Positions 1-6,816 are shown, counted from the first letter of the stretch. The stretch is 7,498 bases of DNA from an uncultured Clostridia bacterium (GCA_938005345.1 CALLNG010000287.1:1-7498); one strand, 5' to 3'. Made by a program: numbers and translations. Notes: a model not told the origin generated them from the letters alone.

Positions 1-1338
1 GTGACCGTAAAAACAGACGGACTGTATTCCGAGGGTAACAGCCATCTGGTGCAAAATGTGAAATATGCCGTGTATGAACAAGAGACGGCGGGACCAGCGG
101 TCTATAACACTGTGCTCTATCCAGTTGGTGCAGGAGAAGACGCGGCAGTGGAAACAACACCGCTCACAGTTTCTGATGTGCAGGACAAGGGCGCTTCCGC
201 TATGGAAATCCGTATTGACAATCCAGATCAAAGTGTACAGTCTAAGGCACAGTATTATATGGTACATGATTTCGGACAGCAAAAATTACGCAACTATGGT
301 GATTATAGGACAGATGCACTGTTTAATTATGTAGAGAAAAATGGACAAGGAAACAATACACGAATTCTCATGCAGGGTGGCACACAAATCCGTCAGCGCA
401 TGGATGGCGGATATTCTGTATTGCTAAAATCCCTGCAGAAGGTACAGGATTTGGGTATTGAGTTTTCCACGACTACAATGGCTGTCTCCACATCCCAGGA
501 GGATTTTAATATTGAAAATATAACGGTACGCATAGACCGGGAGATTGATACGGTTACTCTAAACGGAAAAACAGTACCGTTCAAACAGGCAGGGGCATAC
601 TTGTATTTTGGCGATGAACCGATAGAAAACGGTGGAGAAATAGTAACACCAACCCCGCAGCCCACGGTCAATCCGCCAGTACACGGCGGCGGTGGCGGCG
701 GAGTCTCAATTGCAAATACGCCTACCTCTTCTGCAAGTGCGCAACCTACGGTGACAACAGCACCCAGTCCAACAGCGGATATTACGCCAACACCGCAAGG
801 AGAAAGCCAATATTTTGAAGATGTTACAAGTCAGGCACCCTGGGCAGCTGAGGCAGTAGATTATCTCTATGAAAAAGGAATCATCCATGGGATATCGGCA
901 CACATTTTTGCGCCGGAGCAGCAGGTGAGCCGGGAAGAAACGGTGAAGATGCTCGTTATGGCAAAAGGGCTGCAGCCGGTAGAACTGGCAGAACTGCCGT
1001 TTACGGATGTGCCTGCGGAGCACTGGGCGCGGCCGTATATCGCCGCCGCTTATGAGGCGGGCATTGTACAGGGGATTTCGCCGACAATATTTGGCTTGGA
1101 GCAAAGTGTGAGCCGGCAGGATCTAGCAGTCTTGTGTGACCGGACCCTTTATGTGGAAGAAACCGGTATCGAAACTGACAGAGTATTTACAGATGAAGCA
1201 CAAATTGCGCCCTATGCGCTGGAAAGTGTAAAGAAACTAAGCAGTGTGGGTGCGATAAACAGCGGCGGCGCGTTCCGTCCGGAAGAAGCTGCCACACGTG
1301 CTGAATGCGCTAAAATTATATATGATTTGCTGAAATAA
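1..1338 (+). CDS. SLH-domain surface protein with lyase-like beta-sandwich region (5'-partial)
   Basis: The reading frame is open from the first base, so the GTG at position 1 may be an internal codon and the N-terminus is probably missing. In window numbering, residues 1-210 are beta-rich (motifs YNTVLYP, YYMVHDF, ILMQGGTQI). They resemble the C-terminal beta-sandwich of heparinase II/III-type polysaccharide lyases; this is a recollection-based match of moderate strength. Residues 211-270 are a Pro/Thr/Ser linker with six consecutive glycines at 229-234. Three SLH domains follow, at about 272-324, 334-385 and 396-445, each with a TRAE-type motif (SREE, SRQD, TRAE). Three SLH domains in tandem normally bind pyruvylated secondary cell-wall polymer, so the protein should be displayed on the cell surface. 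Its neighbours are GH88 and PL8 enzymes, which supports a role in acidic polysaccharide breakdown. The SLH call is firm. The catalytic identity is not, because any (alpha/alpha) toroid domain would lie upstream of the window. Confidence 0.85.
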   Translation: MTVKTDGLYSEGNSHLVQNVKYAVYEQETAGPAVYNTVLYPVGAGEDAAVETTPLTVSDVQDKGASAMEIRIDNPDQSVQSKAQYYMVHDFGQQKLRNYGDYRTDALFNYVEKNGQGNNTRILMQGGTQIRQRMDGGYSVLLKSLQKVQDLGIEFSTTTMAVSTSQEDFNIENITVRIDREIDTVTLNGKTVPFKQAGAYLYFGDEPIENGGEIVTPTPQPTVNPPVHGGGGGGVSIANTPTSSASAQPTVTTAPSPTADITPTPQGESQYFEDVTSQAPWAAEAVDYLYEKGIIHGISAHIFAPEQQVSREETVKMLVMAKGLQPVELAELPFTDVPAEHWARPYIAAAYEAGIVQGISPTIFGLEQSVSRQDLAVLCDRTLYVEETGIETDRVFTDEAQIAPYALESVKKLSSVGAINSGGAFRPEEAATRAECAKIIYDLLK

Positions 1339-1345
1339 CATAGCA

Positions 1346-1374
1346 GGCCCTTCTGTCCTCCGGATGGAGGGGCC
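1346..1374 (+). other. GC-rich intergenic hairpin with two alternative pairings
   Basis: GGCCC (1346-1350) pairs with GGGCC (1370-1374). The stem can extend inward through TTCT/GGAG with wobbles to about 9 bp, leaving an 11-nt loop. A competing hairpin is CCTCC (1357-1361) with GGAGG (1366-1370) around a GGAT tetraloop. The downstream sequence AATTTAT is a poor U-tract, so this is at best a weak terminator or a transcript-processing or stability element between the SLH gene and the GH88 gene. The first in-frame ATG of the GH88 frame (1364) lies inside it, which argues against that start. Confidence 0.5.
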
Positions 1375-1403
1375 AATTTATAGAAATAAAACAAGAAAAA
1401 TAG

Positions 1404-1409
1404 AAAGGA
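1404..1409 (+). promoter_or_regulatory. Ribosome binding site deciding the GH88 start
   Basis: AAAGGA lies 11 nt before the GTG at 1421. The ATG at 1409 overlaps the last base of this motif and so has no usable spacing from it. The ATG at 1364 has no Shine-Dalgarno match upstream. GTG 1421 is therefore preferred, with ATG 1409 as the alternative. Confidence 0.5.
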
Positions 1410-1420
1410 TGAGACTGGAC

Positions 1421-2611
1421 GTGCGAGACAGCCAAAGAGTGAACCTGGAGGTATTGAAGAATCCGGAGCAGTACGGATATGAGCCGGCGTTTGTGCAGGA
1501 GGCAGTAAAATGGGCGACAGAGAAAGTATGGGAACATTTAGCGGAGTATGTGCACCAGTATCCCACAGCAGCGAGCGAAAAACTCCGGTATGGGAAACAG
1601 AGAAACGGCAACGACTGGGTGGAAGGATTTTGGACAGGAATGCTGTGGCTAAGCTATGAGCTGACGGGCAACGAGGTGTTTCGAGCTGTAGCAGAAGCAC
1701 AGTTTGACGATTATCTAGAGAGGCTGGAAAAGTTTCAGACGTTGTCACACCATGACATTGGCTTTCTGTATACGCCATCGGTAGTGGCACAATATAAAAT
1801 CACAGGCTCAAAAAAAGCAAAGGAGTTGGGAGTGCATGCGGCGCAGCAGTTGTCCATGCGGTTCAGTGAAGGCGCGGGTATCATCCAGGTACGGGACACG
1901 GACCGGCAAGGAGCCTTCATCATAGACTGCTGTATGAATTTGCCACTGCTGTTTTGGGCGGCGCAGGTGACAGGAGACCATAGCTATTACGGCAAAGCGC
2001 TGAGGCATATCACGCAAGTATGCCACTATATGGTGAGGGATGATGCGTCAACGTTTCAGAGGTTTCAAATAGATGAGGTGACAGGAGAACCGGGACGCGG
2101 AAGCCAGGGACAAGGATATAACGATGAATCGTGCTGGGCGCGGGGTCAATCTTGGGTCATCTATGGATTGGGAGTGGCATACCGGTACACGAGAGAACCG
2201 GAGTTTTTGGAAATGGGGAAACGGGTGGCGAATTATTGTCTGAACCGGCTGCCGAGCGACCATGTATGCTGCTGGGATTTGATTTTTACGGGGGAGAAGG
2301 ATGAGCGGGATTCCTCAGCGGCACCGATTATCGCGTGTGGGCTGTTGGAACTGTCAGAGCATTTGTCAGCGGAGGATGAACACAAAGAGATATACCAAAA
2401 AGCAGCGGGAGACATATTGATGCACTTGGCAAGAGAGTATCAAACGCCGGAGGAATCGAACGGATTGCTTATGCATGGGGTATATGTCAAAAAGACAAGG
2501 CCTGGCAAGGAAGGAATCGGTACAGGAGATGATGAATGTTGCATTTGGGGGGATTATTTCTATCTAGAAGGACTTACGCGGTTAAGTAAAACATGGAATC
2601 CATATTGGTAA
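1421..2611 (+). CDS. Unsaturated glucuronyl hydrolase, glycoside hydrolase family 88
   Basis: Cytoplasmic GH88 enzyme of about 396 aa, the usual family length, with no signal peptide. The family hydrates and removes the 4,5-unsaturated uronate that polysaccharide lyases leave at the non-reducing end of oligosaccharides. Numbered from GTG 1421, family hallmarks are visible in order: WVEGFWTGMLW (W66 onward), HHDIGFLY with probable catalytic Asp112, FIIDCCMNLPLL with second catalytic Asp169, WARGQSW (239-245), RDSSAAPIIACGLLE (R296 onward) and IWGDYFYLEGL (375-385). The two Asp residues correspond to Asp88/Asp149 of Bacillus UGL. The loop just before IWGDY, where streptococcal enzymes carry a sulfate-binding Ser/Lys motif, here has basic residues K357, K358, R360 and K363. 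Sulfated-substrate preference is possible but unproven. The start choice is discussed under the ribosome binding site; ATG 1409 would add four residues. The gene ends 17 bp before the DUF2264 start, so the two are likely co-transcribed. Confidence 0.93.
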   Translation: MRDSQRVNLEVLKNPEQYGYEPAFVQEAVKWATEKVWEHLAEYVHQYPTAASEKLRYGKQRNGNDWVEGFWTGMLWLSYELTGNEVFRAVAEAQFDDYLERLEKFQTLSHHDIGFLYTPSVVAQYKITGSKKAKELGVHAAQQLSMRFSEGAGIIQVRDTDRQGAFIIDCCMNLPLLFWAAQVTGDHSYYGKALRHITQVCHYMVRDDASTFQRFQIDEVTGEPGRGSQGQGYNDESCWARGQSWVIYGLGVAYRYTREPEFLEMGKRVANYCLNRLPSDHVCCWDLIFTGEKDERDSSAAPIIACGLLELSEHLSAEDEHKEIYQKAAGDILMHLAREYQTPEESNGLLMHGVYVKKTRPGKEGIGTGDDECCIWGDYFYLEGLTRLSKTWNPYW

Positions 2612-2615
2612 TAGC

Positions 2616-2621
2616 AGGAGG
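2616..2621 (+). promoter_or_regulatory. Ribosome binding site of the DUF2264 gene
   Basis: A perfect AGGAGG sits 7 nt before the ATG at 2629. This selects that start over the in-frame ATGs at 2593, which overlaps the GH88 reading frame, and at 2623, which follows the motif almost directly. Confidence 0.85.
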
Positions 2622-2628
2622 AATGACA

Positions 2629-3810
2629 ATGGAACAGGAACAGACAAGACAATATTGGTTGGAGACGATGCTGCGAATCATGACCCCTGTGCTGGAAGCA
2701 TTGTCCAAACGGAGGCTGCGCCAACAAATGCCGGTGGAGCAGCGGGATTTTGACCGGAGGCCGTATGCACATTTAGAAGCGTTTGGCAGAACCCTTTGCG
2801 GGATCGCGCCGTGGCTGGAAGCAGAAGGTCTAGAAGGGAAAGAAGCAGCGTTACAACAGGAAATGAGGGGTAAGGTGCTGGAATGTCTTGATGCGGCAAC
2901 AGATCCAGAGTCGCCGGACCGGATGAATTTCGGTGTGCAGGAACAAGCACAGCCGCTGGTCGACGCAGCGTTTTTGGCACATGGTCTGGTACGTGCGCCG
3001 CATGTGCTGGTTGAGCCTTTGGAGGAAAGGGTAAAACAAAACCTGGTTTCGGCTTTGAAAGAAAGCCGTGCCATTATTCCGGGAGAAAGCAACTGGCTGC
3101 TGTTTAGCGCAATGGTGGAAACTGCTTTATGTCTTCTGGGAGAAGCAGATTTTGATATGCTGCGGATTCAATATGCGCTGCGACAGTTTATGCAGTGGTA
3201 TAAAGGCGATGGGATGTATGGTGACGGAGCACCGCTGCATATGGACTATTACAACAGCTTTGTGATCCAGCCTATGCTGGTGGATATTGTCCGCTTTTTT
3301 GAGAATCGGTCAGCAGAACAAATATTTGCGGGCGCGTATCAGGATTTCAGTAAATTCAAAAAACCAATCATAACGCGTGCACAGCGGTACGCCACTTTGC
3401 AGGAAAGGATGATTTCACCTGAGGGGACGTATCCTATCATTGGGCGATCCATTACATACCGGTTTGGCGCGTTTCAAATGTTGGCACAGGCGGCATTGGA
3501 ACATATGTTGAAAGAAGACATAAACCCAGCTCAAGTACGGTGCGCGTTGACGGCAGTCATCAAACGCATTATGGATGCTCCCGGCATATTTGATCAAAAC
3601 GGCTGGCTGCGTCCGGGGGTATATGGATACCAGCCGGGATTGGGTGAGCAGTATATCTGTACGGGAAGCCTTTATTTATGCTGTACGGTATTTCTGCCAC
3701 TGGGACTGCCGCCACAGGATGCATTTTGGAGTGGAGAAAATGCGAAATGGACAGCACAAAAGATCGTGGATGGAGAAGATTTAATCCATGACCATAGCAT
3801 CCCGGATTAA
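2629..3810 (+). CDS. DUF2264 family protein, putative polysaccharide-utilisation enzyme
   Basis: A protein of 393 aa with no signal peptide or membrane segment, expected to be cytoplasmic. It matches the DUF2264 family by remembered signatures: an N-terminal Trp-rich helix, HLEAFGR (residues 48-54) followed by GIAPWLE (58-64), SNWLLF around Asn155/Trp156, GDGAPLHMDYY (198-208) and GRSITYRFGAF (272-282). The helical pattern suggests an alpha/alpha-barrel fold like that of GH88 and many polysaccharide lyases (inference). The dense polar cluster Asp199, His204, Asp206, Tyr207 and Tyr208, together with Arg273, Tyr277 and Arg278, looks like an active site. No reaction is established to my knowledge. 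The tight spacing behind the GH88 gene and the PL8 gene downstream imply a step in breaking down lyase-released acidic oligosaccharides. Alternatives are another glycosidase or lyase, or a non-catalytic sugar-binding protein. Family assignment is firm; function is unknown. Confidence 0.88.
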   Translation: MEQEQTRQYWLETMLRIMTPVLEALSKRRLRQQMPVEQRDFDRRPYAHLEAFGRTLCGIAPWLEAEGLEGKEAALQQEMRGKVLECLDAATDPESPDRMNFGVQEQAQPLVDAAFLAHGLVRAPHVLVEPLEERVKQNLVSALKESRAIIPGESNWLLFSAMVETALCLLGEADFDMLRIQYALRQFMQWYKGDGMYGDGAPLHMDYYNSFVIQPMLVDIVRFFENRSAEQIFAGAYQDFSKFKKPIITRAQRYATLQERMISPEGTYPIIGRSITYRFGAFQMLAQAALEHMLKEDINPAQVRCALTAVIKRIMDAPGIFDQNGWLRPGVYGYQPGLGEQYICTGSLYLCCTVFLPLGLPPQDAFWSGENAKWTAQKIVDGEDLIHDHSIPD

Positions 3811-3860
3811 AACGGCTGATGCTGAAAGAAGGTCATTTCCATCAAGTAGAATGCTTGAAA

Positions 3861-3881
3861 GACATATGCAGATTGTATGTC
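3861..3881. promoter_or_regulatory. Inverted repeat, possible operator upstream of the PL8 gene
   Basis: GACATA (3861-3866) and TATGTC (3876-3881) form a perfect 6-bp inverted repeat. The full 21-bp element has two further G-T type matches inward. It overlaps the proposed -35 of the PL8 promoter, a position typical for a transcription-factor site. A 6-bp repeat can arise by chance, so this is tentative. Confidence 0.35.
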
Positions 3882-3901
3882 CGTGTGTTTCTTGATATAG
3901 G
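3873..3901 (+). promoter_or_regulatory. Candidate sigma-A promoter for the PL8 gene
   Basis: TTGTAT (3873-3878), a 17-bp spacer and TATAGG (3896-3901), with a TGA just before the -10 giving an extended -10. Matches are 3/6 and 4/6, so the -35 is weak, as would suit an activated promoter. Transcription would start about 35 nt before the PL8 start codon. The 135-bp gap after the DUF2264 gene leaves room for a separate promoter, but read-through from upstream is equally possible. Confidence 0.35.
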
Positions 3902-3933
3902 TACTTTATGGTGAATAGACAAAAAATCAGAAT

Positions 3934-3938
3934 GGAGG
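3934..3938 (+). promoter_or_regulatory. Ribosome binding site of the PL8 gene
   Basis: GGAGG ends 7 nt before the ATG at 3946. The in-frame GTG at 3940 begins one base after the motif and is too close, so ATG 3946 is chosen. Confidence 0.85.
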
Positions 3939-3945
3939 AGTGAAC

Positions 3946-6534
3946 ATGAAAGGAAAACGTTGGATCACGGTGGGAGTGATAGCAGCACTATGCGCTGGAA
4001 TCATTCCTGTAACAGCGGCAGACATACCAGTTCATTTTTTATTAAATTGTCCGCGTGCTGTTTTGGATGGTGTGATTACGCAAATAGACGAAAAAAATGC
4101 TGATGTAATGCCGTTCTTGGCAAGCGATATTACAATGGCTCCAATTCGGTTTCTGACAGAATCACTAGATTATCAAGTGACATATGATGTGGATACACAA
4201 ACTGCCGTCTTGACAGGGGAGCATAGGATAATGTTCCAAAACGGCAGCACAGAGTTTATGCTGGACGGAGCGGAATATAGTATGCCGCGTGCGGCGGAAG
4301 AATGGCAAAACCGTCTGTTTGTACCGGTACGTGCTGTTTGTGAAGCGCTTTCGTGTACGGTGCTTTGGAACAATGAACTTGTCAGTATATTCCCATCTGG
4401 TACGCAAGGGGTGTTACCTGCAGCGGATGCGCAAATGCTCATTCAACAGTTGCGTGACGGAAAAGTAGTGCCAAAAGACGCATTTTCCATCATCGGAGAA
4501 CGAATTATTCAAGATGTTTACTCTACAGCAGCAGATCCTACAGCTGCGTTACAAGACATTCAGGAAGATGGCAGTTTTACATCTATCGATTATCAGGATA
4601 CCAATGCCAGCGTATGGGAACCATCAAACCATATGGACAATATTCTCACTATGGTCAAAGCAGCGTATTCTCCGGATAATTCCTTTTATAATGATGAACA
4701 GCTCAAAGAAAAAATAGCATTGGCGCTAACCTACTGGGCAGTCAATGATTTCACCAACCCAAATAACACATGGTTTACAACGCATGGCATACCTACCAAG
4801 CTAGCGGATATTCTCCTGTTTCCAATAGAAGGATTAACAGTGGAGACGAGACAAAAACTGGATGAAATAGTGAAGCGGGGTTATCTTGTTGTAGATGACC
4901 CAGAAAATCCTTATGTAGAACGCCGGGTCGGTTCTCAGGGAGGAAATTTAACTGATTTAATCGTGAATTCTTTAAAAATTGCAGTTGCAACCCAGGATAA
5001 GGAGTTTGTTGCAACATTGGTGGATGTGTTAAATAATGAACTGCGCGTCTTTCCGGAACAGGAAGAGCATGAACTATGGCAAGAAAATGAGGGTATAAAA
5101 GCAGATTATAGCTTTTGGCAGCACAATCGGCTTCCTTGTTTTGGCAGCTATGGAGAAGTTTTTGTAAAAGGGGTTAATAAACTGTTACGATACTTAAATG
5201 GAACGGAATATATGGTAAGCAATACAGCGGTCGAACAATATACCAACCTGATCATAGATGGATTGCAATGGGCGGTGGTAGGGCCCTATGTGGATTATAC
5301 AGTAAACGGACGTTCTATTGCACGGCAAAACGGAACGCGGGCGCTGCAGCCTGGTTTGAAAGAAGCTTGTGAAGTGTTGCTGTCCTTGGATCATACACCA
5401 CGTCGGGAAGAGGTTCAGACACTGTATGATACCCGTTTTGTAGGTGAAGATAAAGGTATCACAGGGCATAAACATTTCTGGAAGTCAGATTATACGGTGC
5501 ATAAAGGAAAGGGATATCATATTGGTATTCGTGCGACATCCGACCGTACTAGGCCAATGGACCGTATCAATGGTGAAAATGCGCTAGGATATTATTTGGG
5601 AGATGGTGCAACAGTCTTGATGCGTACAGGTGAGGAGTTTTTAAATATTTTTCCGACTTGGGATTGGAATAAGATTCCAGGTACTACAACTGCACAAAAT
5701 ACTCTACCTATGTCAGATGATGAAGATGCCATATTCCATTGGTTTGGCAAAACGCCATTTGCCGGCGGAGTAAGCGACGGTGTGAACGGCGCAACGACAC
5801 TGGACTACGATCGGGATGGTGTGAAAGCCTATAAAAGCTGGTTTATGGTAGACAATACTATGTTTGCCTTAGGCAGCGGTATTACGTCAGATAATAGTAA
5901 CGACATCGTCACAACCGTTAATCAAACGTTACAAAAGGAAGACTATAGCATGAATGAAGGCGCTTCCGTTAAGAATGAAACTGCGGAAGGGTTGACCTGG
6001 ATAGAACAGGATAATATTGGATATATCTTTCCAGAAGGTGGAAATGTGATGGTTAGTGCGAAAGAACAGAGTGGAAGCTGGCACGACATTTCCGTGATAT
6101 CTGGAAAAGAGGAGGTCGTAAAAAATCAGGTGTTCACAGTGGCGGTCAACCACGGCATAAGACCACAGGATGCTACATACTCTTATCTTGTGGCCATGGA
6201 TGCCGATGCAGCGGAAACACAGCAAATAGCAGAGGAATTTCCATTTGAAATTTTGCAAAATGATACTGCAATCCAGGCAGTGTGCCACAAGGAGAAAAAA
6301 ATTGTACAGGCAGTATTCCGCGAGGCAGGAACACTGTGCGTAGATGACCAGCTCAATATATCAGTTGGCCAACCCTGTATTCTGATGTATAATGCGCAAG
6401 ATGCTAAAGTAACGGCTGCAAATCCATATAATAAACAAGAGACGGTGCATGTTGTAGTAAATGGCCAGGAGATTGATGTGGCACTTCCTGGTGGAGAATA
6501 TGCAGGTCAAAGCATTACAAGTATATTGAAATAA
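3946..6534 (+). CDS. Secreted polysaccharide lyase family 8 (hyaluronate/chondroitin lyase type)
   Basis: An 862-aa exported lyase that should cleave uronate-containing polysaccharide by beta-elimination. Layout: signal peptide 1-24 or 1-25 (KGKR, hydrophobic core, VTA cleavage site); copper-amine-oxidase-like N-terminal domain about 36-150 (MAPIR 64-68, VPVR 126-129); PL8 alpha-helical domain about 165-475; central beta domain about 510-755; C-terminal PL8 domain about 760-860. Catalytic residues align with pneumococcal hyaluronate lyase Asn349, His399, Tyr408, Arg462 and Arg466 as Asn334, His393, Tyr402, Arg456 and Arg460, with identical His-Tyr (9), Tyr-Arg (54) and Arg-Arg (4) spacing. 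Glu544 in NGEN and PGTT at 578-581 are also typical. The aromatic patch NWW appears as NTW at Trp276, one tryptophan short. No SLH domain, LPXTG signal or transmembrane anchor is seen at the C-terminus. Substrate could be hyaluronan, chondroitin, xanthan or another acidic polymer; the GH88 neighbour favours glycosaminoglycan-like substrates. Confidence 0.93.
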   Translation: MKGKRWITVGVIAALCAGIIPVTAADIPVHFLLNCPRAVLDGVITQIDEKNADVMPFLASDITMAPIRFLTESLDYQVTYDVDTQTAVLTGEHRIMFQNGSTEFMLDGAEYSMPRAAEEWQNRLFVPVRAVCEALSCTVLWNNELVSIFPSGTQGVLPAADAQMLIQQLRDGKVVPKDAFSIIGERIIQDVYSTAADPTAALQDIQEDGSFTSIDYQDTNASVWEPSNHMDNILTMVKAAYSPDNSFYNDEQLKEKIALALTYWAVNDFTNPNNTWFTTHGIPTKLADILLFPIEGLTVETRQKLDEIVKRGYLVVDDPENPYVERRVGSQGGNLTDLIVNSLKIAVATQDKEFVATLVDVLNNELRVFPEQEEHELWQENEGIKADYSFWQHNRLPCFGSYGEVFVKGVNKLLRYLNGTEYMVSNTAVEQYTNLIIDGLQWAVVGPYVDYTVNGRSIARQNGTRALQPGLKEACEVLLSLDHTPRREEVQTLYDTRFVGEDKGITGHKHFWKSDYTVHKGKGYHIGIRATSDRTRPMDRINGENALGYYLGDGATVLMRTGEEFLNIFPTWDWNKIPGTTTAQNTLPMSDDEDAIFHWFGKTPFAGGVSDGVNGATTLDYDRDGVKAYKSWFMVDNTMFALGSGITSDNSNDIVTTVNQTLQKEDYSMNEGASVKNETAEGLTWIEQDNIGYIFPEGGNVMVSAKEQSGSWHDISVISGKEEVVKNQVFTVAVNHGIRPQDATYSYLVAMDADAAETQQIAEEFPFEILQNDTAIQAVCHKEKKIVQAVFREAGTLCVDDQLNISVGQPCILMYNAQDAKVTAANPYNKQETVHVVVNGQEIDVALPGGEYAGQSITSILK

Positions 6535-6618
6535 TGTGTGCAGATTGCGTGGTAATAGGTAAAAATTTTCATTTGTTACTTGTGGCGCAAAATAGCAGAA
6601 ACATATTAGCGGCGATAT

Positions 6619-6652
6619 AAAATGCCTCTGCAGATAATGCGGAGGCATTTTT
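6619..6652 (+). terminator. Rho-independent terminator after the PL8 gene
   Basis: The left arm (6619-6632) pairs with the right arm (6638-6651) over 14 bp with one U-G wobble, around the GATAA loop (6633-6637). The arms hold the core GCCTC/GAGGC. The 3' arm ends in TTTTT (6648-6652), and the A-run in the 5' arm makes it potentially bidirectional. It lies 84 bp after the PL8 stop and separates this cluster from asnA. Confidence 0.9.
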
Positions 6653-6718
6653 AATGGGTGAGGCGCTTGGAATATGTAAACGGGAAGTAAAAAAAAGAAG
6701 GGATAAGTTTCAAAAAAT

Positions 6719-6757
6719 TTTCCCATAATATACCCCGCCACCGTTGAATATGGGAAA
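6719..6757. repeat. 9-bp inverted repeat upstream of the asnA promoter
   Basis: TTTCCCATA (6719-6727) and TATGGGAAA (6749-6757) are perfect inverted copies around a 21-nt spacer. The centre is about 45 bp upstream of the asnA -35. Read on the minus strand, the structure is followed by ATTTTTT, so it could be a minus-strand terminator, but no minus-strand gene is present to end there. A bipartite regulator site is the other possibility. Confidence 0.45.
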
Positions 6758-6781
6758 TTATGAAAAAGCAGGAAAAAACAT

Positions 6782-6810
6782 TTGATAAATCAAGTTGACT
6801 GTGATATAAT
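6782..6810 (+). promoter_or_regulatory. Strong sigma-A promoter for asnA
   Basis: TTGATA (6782-6787, 5/6 to consensus), a 17-bp spacer and a perfect TATAAT (6805-6810), with TGA directly before the -10 giving an extended -10. The likely transcription start is around 6816-6818. A second TTGACT at 6795-6800 is only 4 bp from the -10 and is not a usable -35. Confidence 0.88.
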
Positions 6811-6816
6811 AAAAAG

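Larger units (their letters stand above)
6535..6781. other. Intergenic stretch between the PL8 terminator region and the asnA promoter
   Basis: No credible coding sequence is seen on either strand. It holds the PL8 terminator and one inverted repeat, annotated separately, within otherwise AT-rich sequence with several A-runs. Positions 6535-6618 and 6653-6718 contain nothing I can name. Confidence 0.6.

Noticed and set aside
1364..1420. GH88 start at ATG 1364
   Set aside because: The codon lies in the loop and arm of a GC-rich hairpin and has no ribosome binding site; the extra basic residues are not a signal peptide.
1212..1790. 192-codon minus-strand open frame
   Set aside because: It crosses the SLH gene end and the GH88 gene, both well supported on the + strand, and its Ser/Pro/Leu-rich composition is typical of an antisense shadow.
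2574..3092. 172-codon minus-strand open frame
   Set aside because: It lies antisense to the DUF2264 gene, is Ser/Cys-rich and shows no recognisable motif.
3988..3999. Lipoprotein signal in the PL8 protein (AALCAG)
   Set aside because: The residue before Cys16 is Leu; a lipobox needs a small residue there. An ordinary signal peptide with VTA cleavage fits better.
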